From Blasia pusilla (Eukaryota; Marchantiophyta; Marchantiopsida; Blasiales), in the NCBI GenBank assembly GCA_050084515.1, contig CM114273.1, forward strand, positions 17,856,001 to 17,920,000: 64,000 bases of DNA. The letters are read 5' to 3'. The notes beneath the pieces are model-generated. The model ran no database searches and had not been told where the DNA came from. It saw nothing but the letters and a program-made list of their open reading frames with translations. Positions 57,353 through 64,000 of the stretch are shown in pieces. A program made the translations under genes and the position numbers. Position 1 is the stretch's first letter. Each line of letters opens with the position of its first letter.

Positions 57353-58784
57353 CTAACGTATGTGCTTCGCTTGCGTTCGCTTGAAGTCTCGCAACAACTC
57401 TTGCGCGTGTTCCAAATCCGCCTCCGCAATCCAAGTCGCCTCCTTCACATGATAGCCCTTCCATTTAACCAAGTATTTGTAGTTGTTGGCCCGACGCCTC
57501 GAACGTAAGATGGTCTCCACCTCAAACTCCAGCTCTTCATTTATGATCATCGGGTGCGGTCTCACCACTTGTCTCCGCTCGAAACGTCCATTATCTTGAA
57601 GATATTTCTTCAACAATGACACATGAAAGGTCGGGTGAATCTTGAACTCGTCCGGCATCCCCAATGTATACACATCCTCAAATTGGTTTGCCACAATCAC
57701 ATACGGTCCAGCATACTTAGCAAACAGCTTCGCAGACAACTCTTTTGGAAGAGTGAGATTCTTCACACTCAACCACACTTGCTCTCCAACCTGGAATCGT
57801 ACTTGGCGCCGACTCTTGTTAGCATGCTCAACGTACCTCATTTGAGCCTTTGCAAGACTTCGTCTTGCTTGCTCTTCCCGTTCTCGCATTTGTACCAACA
57901 AACCTTTTGTCGTCGCTTGTTGTGTTCGTGCCAATGTAGTACCCTTCGAAAGGGCTAGGTCAAGAGGCCCTTCTGGCTCTCGTCCATTCGCCAGGAGAAA
58001 CGGAGATTCTCCAGTTGCAGAATGCTTGGTCGAGTTGTAGCAGTACTCCGCCATGCTCAGCCATTTGACCCAATCTCGTTGATCAGCACTGACATAATTC
58101 CTTAGGTACTGATTCACGATTGAGTTTACCTTTTCAGTGTGTCCATCCGTCTGTGGGTGGAAAGCCGTACTGAAACTCAGCTTGGTCTTAAACCTCCTGA
58201 ACAAGTCCTTCCAGAAAGCATTGGTAAACTTTGGATCCCGATCTGAAATAATGCTCCTCGGCAAACCGTGAGCACTCCACCAGCTATCCATAAATAGTTG
58301 TGACGTCGTATAAGCCGTTTCGGAATCCACCGTCGGCATGAATCTCACCAACTTGCTAAACCGATCAACAATCATAAGTATAGCGTTGTATCCCTCAGAT
58401 TCCGGAAGACTCGTGATGAAATTCATACTCACACTTTGCAAGGGTCCTTCTAGGATCGGCAATGGATGCAACAAGCCTTGTTTCTTATCATAAGAAACTC
58501 TATTCGCTTGGCAGGTCACACAGGTCTTCACATATTGAGCAACATCCTCTTTCATGTTGGGCGGAAAAACCGCCGACTGTAACGGCCCGTAGAGATTTCT
58601 CTCCTTTATGTCCTGCCAAGGGTCCGTCGTGACACTCTGCTAACACTTTGGTTTGCATCCTGCCTTGCCCCACATAGATCCTACTCTGCTTGAACCTTAG
58701 TAAACCGTGCCTCAAACTTTTGTTGGCCACCTCCTCACCCTGCTTCAACTTCCTCAGATACTCCCCTGCGTGAGCGTCCTTCAT
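57353..58784 (-). pseudogene. Gypsy integrase with C-terminal chromodomain
   Basis: The HHCC zinc region begins in one frame (CHDGPLAGHKG, about 58630-58600) and, after a frameshift near 58600, continues as MKEDVAQYVKTCVTCQANR in the 400-codon frame 58555-57353. The catalytic core shows IVDRFSKLVRFMP (first Asp), SDRDPKFTNAFWKDLF (second Asp), FHPQTDGHTEKVN (Glu) and EWVKWL-like AEYCYNSTKHSATGESPF. Then comes the GPF/Y-type KYAGPYVIV region, and finally a chromodomain (EVETILRSRRRANNYKYLV, KWKGYHVKEATWI). Chromodomains direct insertion to particular chromatin in this clade. This is the longest intact frame of the element. Confidence 0.93.
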
Positions 58785-60219
58785 ATATCCTTCTTTCCAG
58801 GTCTGTTTCTTTAGGGAACATTGCTCTCAAGACCTGTGTGGTCGATGGCATGTGTTCCTCCTTGCGACTTAACGCATCTGGAATCACATTATCTTTACCT
58901 GGCTTGTGAATCAACTCAACATCCATCAACGCCAAGGTATCATGACATTGCAGTTGTTTCGGTGTCACTCGATTCTGGGTCTCAAAATATTTGAGTGATA
59001 TATTATCGGTAAACACTCGAGTTTTGTGGAGCCCTAAATAATGCCGCCACTTCCTCAAGCAATGGACCACCGCGAACAACTCTTTCTTATGAGTGGGCCA
59101 TCTCCTTTCAGTATCGCTAAGCTTCTTGCTCTCGTATGCTACAGGTCTCCCTTCTTGCACCAACATTCATGCAACCGCGAAATCACTAGCATCAGTATGC
59201 ACTTCGAAAGGTTTGTCGAACTCCGGAAACTTCAATACTGGTTCCTACGATAGAATCTGCTTCACTTGGTTGAATGCCTCATTAACTTCCTGGGTCGAAG
59301 TCGTGTTGGCAAACTTTGCAGTCCAATCCGTGAGAGGTCTCACAATTCCGGAAATGTTTTTCACATAAGTGCGATAGAAATGCACCGCACCTATGAACCT
59401 CCTCATCCCCTTTACGATGGATGGGGGTTCCCACTCCACAATCGCTTTCACCTTCTCCATGTCCGGACTGACGCCATCTGCGCTAACCACGTAACCCAAG
59501 AATTTGATCTTGCTCAACCCGAATTCACTCTTCTCTACATTCGCATACAACTCATTTGCCCTTAGCTTTGACAAAACCGCTCTCACATGGAGAACGTGCT
59601 CCTCTAGGGTCTTTGAATAGATAAGTATGTCATCAATATAGATGATAACATACTCATCCATTTCCTTGTGAAAAATGGAGTTCATCAATGTGGTGAACGT
59701 TCGAGGCGCGTTACATAGACCGAAAGGCATCACTACAAACTCAAAGGAACCGTATCTTGTCCTACACGCAGTCTTCTCCACATCTGCTTTGGCAATCCGG
59801 ATCTGGTAATATCTTGACTTCAAGTCAATCCTACTGAAATATCTCACGCCTGCCACCCTATCAAAGAGATCATCTATCCTCGGAATTGGATAATTATTCC
59901 GAACCGTCACTTTATTCAGTGCACCGTAATCAACACACAACCTCATCTTTCCATCCTTCTTCTTCACAAAAAGAAGAGGTGCTCCATAAGGTGACTTGCT
60001 AGTCCTAATGTAACCCTTTTCCAAGAGCTCACATAACTGCCTTTTCAACTCAAGAATTTCCTCCTGATTCAACTTATATGGTGCTTTTGAAGGTGGTTGG
60101 GAACCAGGTATGATCTCTATCTTATGATCGACCGCTCTATGTGGTGGCAACTCAGTCGGAAGCTCATTTGTCAAGACATCTTCAAACTCCTTGGGAATCC
60201 CAAGGAGTTTCCTTGACAC
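58735..60219 (-). pseudogene. Gypsy reverse transcriptase and RNase H
   Basis: RT frame 60219-59245: LLEKGYIRTSKSPYGAPLLF, KKKDGKMRLCVDYGALNKVT, FSRIDLKSRYYQIRI, MPFGLCNAPRTF and the catalytic YIDDILIYS, then LGYVVSADGVSPDMEKVKAI. A TAG stop (59244-59242) follows QILS, and a TGA near 59169 interrupts the RNase H start (FEVHTDASDFAVA). After that, 59166-58735 continues in the same frame: EGRPVAYESKKLSDTERRWP, HKKELFAVVHCLRKWRHYL, VFTDNISLKYF, PGKDNVIPDALSRK. A frameshift near 58780 separates it from the integrase. Catalytic residues of RT are intact, but no joined product is possible. Confidence 0.95.
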
Positions 60220-60281
60220 TGCTTCAAGGGGAATCCCAGAACCACTCCAGAAAGTTCTGGGATTCCTCTTGAAGCAGTGTC
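60215..60281. repeat. 28-bp inverted repeat in the protease-RT linker
   Basis: Arms 60215-60242 and 60254-60281 are reverse complements with one mismatch (27 of 28) around an 11-nt loop. A further 17-bp near-palindrome (ccttgggaatcccaagg, 60189-60205) lies beside it. The upstream frame (60532-60224) ends inside the left arm and the RT frame begins just past it, so the structure coincides with a frame break. Confidence 0.95.
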
Positions 60282-61180
60282 ATGATCTTTGCGTATTTTC
60301 TTGTAGCCTCCTCCACTTGTCTCATCAAGCAGAGAAACCCATCCTCCAACTCGGTCATGCTTCTCCTTGTAATTGAGTTCACAAACTCCTTTTTCGCCGG
60401 AACCTCACGGACCAACCGCACCTGCAACCGTTTGCCTTTTAGCAAGACGCTCAACCTCGAGGGTCTACGTCTTAACTCCACCTCAAACGCATCCAGGAAT
60501 ATATTCCCCAAGAATCCGTCAATGCCATCCATTTCTCACACAGTGAAATTCTCCTTCAACTCGAATACCCCGCATCCTATGGTCAAACCCAAGACCAACT
60601 CAGAAGTCCGATGAGACTTGCCTCCTGCAAATCCTACTCGAATGGGCTCATCGGCCTTAGAGGTAGACAAACCCACTTCCTTCACGATTCTCGGGCTTAG
60701 GAAGGAGTGCGAAGCACCTGTATCCACGAGCAACAACACATTGCGATCAGCAATCTTGGATCCTAGGTACACTAAATTGTGCGTCCTCTTGGTGACCTGA
60801 AGGGACGTCTCGAGATCACCCACCAACAGATGCTTAGTAGCAAACGCAATCATACTCCTATTTCTAACCTTCGATTTTGAACACGCTTTCGCCAGGTGCC
60901 CCGGTTCGCCACAGTTGTAGCATATGACCTTGCCGTTCCCTGACTTAGACTGTTGTCTTCCTCTCGGCTTCGCATGAAGTTCCACTCGTTTTGCTGTCGG
61001 GGCAGACGATTCTCCTGGATCGTGCAGGCCCCCACTCCAAACTCTTTTGAACGTCTCCTTATTTTTCGACTTCTTCGAAAAACCTTTTGGCTCAAAGGGT
61101 TTCAGGGTTTGGACTTCATCGTCCCCAATCCACTCCACTAGCTTCAGAAGATCCGCGCAGGTATCTGGCAATGTCGGCAT
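60224..61180 (-). pseudogene. Gypsy gag C-terminus, zinc knuckle and protease
   Basis: Frame 61180-60536 continues gag after an in-frame TGA. It has CYNCGEPGHLAKAC (CX2CX4HX4C) and, further on, VLLLVDTGASHSFLSP (retropepsin D-T-G-A) and FAGGKSHRTSELVLGL. Another in-frame TGA (60538-60536) precedes MDGIDGFLGNIFLDAFEVEL, the normal end of the protease region. The frame then stops at 60224 at the hairpin. Confidence 0.92.
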
Positions 61181-61927
61181 TCAGTAAAGGGCCTTTTCAG
61201 CACTCAGCTTGAGTCCACTAATGAAGATAGCCTTCTTCTCATGCTCATCCATCTTTGGAAGAGAAGTCAGTTTTGCACTAAACTCCCTCATATACGCGCT
61301 TAAGGAACCACTCTGCCGCATCCCCACGCATTCCACCGTGTCGCGCAACCCTTGGTACTCCGGAGTGAATCGATCACCAATCAACACCTTAAACTCCTCC
61401 CAACTCAAAGGTGACTCGCCGGCCAGATATTCCTCTCGTTGAGCTGTCCACCATTGTAGTGCATGATCCTTTAGGAAAGCTCGTAGGAAAGTAATGGCCA
61501 CCGTCATCTTGTCCAGCTCAGCTACCCTCTGCGCCTCGAAGTACAGTTCCAGTTCCGTAAGGAAATCCTTCACTTTCCGCGAGCGTCCCACTCCATTGAA
61601 TGGCGTGGGTAGGTTTGTCTTACAGAGCTTTTTGCCCATACCCGGAGTTCGGTCGGCCTCTAACTTTGCAATCCGCTTGCTTTGCACGGACATCTGCTCT
61701 ACCAACAACTTCAACAAGTCCAACATGTGCCTTCACTCAGTCGGTTCCCCTGGGTTTGGGCCCGATGGCCCCGCGGAAGGATTCGCCTCTGGAATGTCCT
61801 CACGTCTGGCATTCAGCTCTTCGGGAGTCTTCGTCTCCTCCATAGCATCATGGTCCGGCATTGGCTCCTCTCTTGATTCACGTCGCTTGATTCGGCGCTT
61901 CTTGGGTTGTTCTCCCTCGATCACCAT
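61181..61927 (-). pseudogene. Gypsy gag (capsid region)
   Basis: A likely start MVIEGEQPKKRRIKRRES at 61927 leads to an acidic, Pro-rich N-terminus and an in-frame TGA (61735-61733). The capsid-type region then reads VKDFLTELELYFEAQRV, FLRAFLKDHALQWWTAQREE, SWEEFKVLIGDRFTPEYQ, GSLSAYMREFSAKLTSLPKM, KAIFISGLKLSAEKALY, as in retrotransposon gag (PF03732-like). It ends with a second in-frame TGA. Both stops fit CGA to TGA. Confidence 0.92.
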
Positions 61928-62062
61928 TTTCAAGCCAACTCACTCAGATCTCCTCCTCGTTTCTTGCGTCCCTCCTCGAGCGTCTGCGTCTAGCCGCTAC
62001 CTTGAGTTTTCCCAAGCGTCCGGTTGATTCTACGACCCCAACTTCTCGCTCACCAAGGATTA

Positions 62063-62074
62063 GCTCTGATACCA
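62063..62074 (-). other. Primer binding site of the gypsy element
   Basis: Minus-strand TGGTATCAGAGC, the standard complement of the plant initiator tRNA-Met 3' end, placed 2 nt from the 5' LTR end. Confidence 0.95.
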
Positions 62075-62076
62075 CT

Positions 62077-63076
62077 TTTCACGCCCCTACTCTCCTTGAA
62101 CGTCAATCTTTATTGTTGCGGAAACGTACGTTCAGTAGGACACGATGTCATCGCCGATCTGCACCTAAACACGCACTCTCGTTAGTCGGGTCTGGGCCAA
62201 CCAGCGTTCCAACCCACCGAGTTCTCAACTCGGCGTCTCATCAAGCTCAACCTTCCTTACTTCCTAGTTTCCAAAACATGGCTAGTCCTTCAAGACTTGG
62301 AACAGACTTCTTGATTAGTCCAAGAACCTAAAACGGCACTTGCGTGCCTAGCGATCCCAATTGTTCAACGGACCTCGTGTGAGTTCCAAATCAAGACCCA
62401 AGTAATTGAGTCGCGAGGTGAAATTCAAGAGGGATGTCTAAAATTACCTCCATAGACTTGGTTCAGGTTTTCCAACCCAACCCCAAACTCTCGATCTGTT
62501 CCATGCCCTTGAGCCGCCCCGTGGCGCCCAAAGTAGGGTTCGAGTTCCAAGCACTCTTGGAGACCTTCCCCCTTACTAGTACTTATGGGGTTCTCCAATA
62601 ACCCCCCTTTGGAAAAAGAGGGTCGAGCCCTTCATCGTGGCCCTCAACCCGACTCTACTTACAGTCGTTTCCGGGTTGTTTCTCAACCACTGCTTATGCG
62701 TTTGCAGAGATCTTTAGTGCGTTTGAACCGTCTTTCCATAAGTCTTCCAACACACCCTTATTCAATCCAAACACATCTTGGCGCCAAAAGTTATGGCCAT
62801 AAATACATTCAGAAACTCTCAAACGCTAGTGGCGTCCCAAATCCGGATTCTTCCTTTGGCAACCCACTTTCTAGACTCAACTCCTTTCAAGTCTTGTTCC
62901 GCGTTTGGTCCAGGTTTCTCAATCGCGACCACAATATCTGAAACGCGAAGCCTCGCTTGCGTCCCGTCTCTCGTCTCTTCTTCGAGACCACTCCAACGCG
63001 CAAACCATCTTAGCATGAGCCCGCTAATGTTCCGATGTTCCGCTTCGGCACTCGTTTGGTCATGAGGGTCACGACA
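62077..63076 (-). repeat. Gypsy 5' LTR
   Basis: About 1000 bp, followed on the right by the second CGAAG duplication (63077-63081). Pairs with 55652-56663 and with the solo LTR at 7088-8026. Confidence 0.97.
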
Positions 63077-63081
63077 CGAAG

Positions 63082-64000
63082 CATCCCAAATTGCAGCCGT
63101 TAGCACAAATTAGTAGCGTGCTAAAAAAATAGTCCAGATGAAGAAATATAAAAAACCCGCAGGCCAAAACCAGCACCAAAGAGACAAAAGGGGGCCTCCC
63201 CCTAACGACCAAAATCACCAAGAGCACAGACAATATCAGCAATACCTAGAGAACTATGATAACTACTAAGTGGGCCTCTAGCATTGGTGTCTCCAACTGC
63301 CTGAGCCCGCCGCCAAAGCCCATTTGCTTGGGCACGCTGCAAAGCTATGGAGACCCGTTGCCTACAGTAAAGTATCGTAATGGCTAAGGACAACCCATTT
63401 CTCAACTGGAGATGATGGGCGCAATCCGTAAGGAACGAGTCAAACTTCTCCCCCATAGCCCCGTATATCTCAATGGCTAGGGGGATAAATCGATGGTCGT
63501 CTTGAAGTCGACTATAAATGTGTGTCTTCTTGACCGCCGCTGCCGCCGCTCCTTGTAGCAATCTCCCTTATACCACCACTTGGGTTCGCACCGCCTCCCA
63601 CGTAGGATCTATCACTACAACATCCGCTACCACCACCTCAGACTCCCGCATCATGTAGAGATCAGCACGTATAAGGGAATCCCACATGGGGTAGTGCCTC
63701 TCTCTTTGTACATGGAAGCCACTCTCCCGAGCAATAGAGAACATAATATCCCGCACTGCATCGTGAGTGGTTATCCTCTCACCCCCAACTGGACACTGTG
63801 CCAAATGCACACCAAGTGGATCCAGACTCCGGCAACACTCGCAATGTGTCAAACCAACCACCGATGGTTGGGGCAAGCCCAGTCATAATCGCATCGCTGT
63901 AGTGTAGGTAAGTGGTGCAATGCAGAAAACCAAGATGAGGGGACAAGCCTCCACCCATGAGCATGCCCCCTTTCCGGAGCAAGACCGAATACGGGCCCGA
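63082..64000 (-). pseudogene. 3' end of a non-LTR retrotransposon with R2-like endonuclease signature (cut by window edge)
   Basis: Minus-strand frames 63876-63568 and 63561-63202 are in one register separated by a stop codon. The first has CECCRSLDPLGVHLAQCP (C-x2-C-x8-H-x3-C) and then RADLYMMRESEVVVADVVVI, which fits the (P/A)D-x12-D pattern of the restriction-like endonuclease of R2-type elements. The second has YSRLQDDHRFIPLAIEIYGA and EKFDSFLTDCAHHLQL, the usual continuation. Upstream of 63876 the frame shifts (63982-63779), and the element runs off the window. About 120 bp of A-rich 3' UTR-like sequence (63082-63200) lies between it and the gypsy target site, so the gypsy element probably inserted in or beside its 3' end. 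Confidence 0.65.

Larger units (their letters stand above)
55652..63076 (-). mobile_element. Full-length Ty3/gypsy chromovirus with LTRs and target duplication (pol frame broken)
   Basis: LTRs at 55652-56663 and 62077-63076 enclose an interior read on the minus strand as gag, zinc knuckle, protease, RT, RNase H, integrase, chromodomain. A perfect 5-bp target duplication CGAAG lies at 55647-55651 and 63077-63081. The primer site TGGTATCAGAGC (62074-62063) is 2 nt inside the 5' LTR, and a polypurine run abuts the 3' LTR (56676-56664). By eye the LTRs differ at about 17 positions plus a poly-C length change, so the insertion is fairly recent. The single gag-pol frame (about 61927-57353, near 1525 codons) is interrupted by several stops and at least three frameshifts. 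Confidence 0.97.

Noticed and set aside
57623-57958. Plus-strand ORFs inside the gypsy element (for example 57623-57958, 60282-60614, 61494-62027)
   Set aside because: They are antisense shadows of the integrase, protease and gag frames, which carry clear domain motifs.
1-64000. CRISPR arrays, rRNA genes, bacterial-type operons
   Set aside because: Both strands were scanned by eye. There are no regularly spaced short repeats and no rRNA-like conserved stretches, and the gene structure is eukaryotic.

Overview
This window is nuclear DNA from a land plant. The evidence is two intron-rich plant-type genes with GT-AG introns (a malectin-like LRR receptor kinase and an OSCA/CSC1-like mechano/osmosensitive channel), plus plant-style Ty1/copia, Ty3/gypsy chromovirus, PIF-Harbinger and non-LTR elements. 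The retroelement flavours (a gypsy relic with a cytosine methyltransferase domain, and a non-LTR 3' end with an R2-like endonuclease signature) make me lean towards a non-seed plant such as a bryophyte or lycophyte. That lean is inference; I cannot name the species.

Layout. 1-7 kb: AT-rich repeat country with a decayed copia RNase H fragment, a copy of an interspersed repeat (family X) and a cluster of imperfect inverted repeats (3.0-4.35 kb). 7.09-8.03 kb: a solo gypsy LTR with a 5-bp target duplication. 9.76-20.68 kb (+): a 15-exon receptor kinase gene; my by-eye model closes in frame at 990 codons. 21.8-26.0 kb (-): a decayed Ty3/gypsy-like element with the order zinc knuckle, protease, linker, C5-cytosine methyltransferase, RT, RNase H. 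27.4-28.6 kb (+): a truncated non-LTR element. 28.8-29.2 kb: a second family X copy, inverted. 30.45-36.56 kb (-): an 11-exon OSCA channel gene, 844 codons in frame. 36.6-38.4 kb: its GC-richer upstream region. 39.6-41.9 kb: a decayed PIF-Harbinger element with convergent transposase (+) and Myb/SANT-type ORF1 (-). 42.65-47.82 kb (-): a complete-length but defective copia element with both LTRs. 48.5-51.9 kb: a Helitron-end-like repeat, the third family X copy and an AT-rich tract. 52-55.6 kb: sequence of more even composition with unrecognised ORFs. 55.65-63.08 kb (-): a full-length chromodomain gypsy element with 5-bp target duplication, tRNA-iMet-type primer site, polypurine tract and about 1.0-kb LTRs, its reading frame broken by stops and frameshifts. 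63.2-64.0 kb (-): the C-terminal end of a non-LTR element, cut by the window edge.

Function. The two host genes converge on a block of transposon debris about 9.8 kb long; no pathway link between them is visible. The kinase should be a plasma-membrane receptor and the OSCA protein a membrane cation channel. The rest is a record of nested transposition and decay. Many disabling changes in the gypsy element and the methyltransferase relic are G:C to A:T, as expected from deamination of methylated cytosine.
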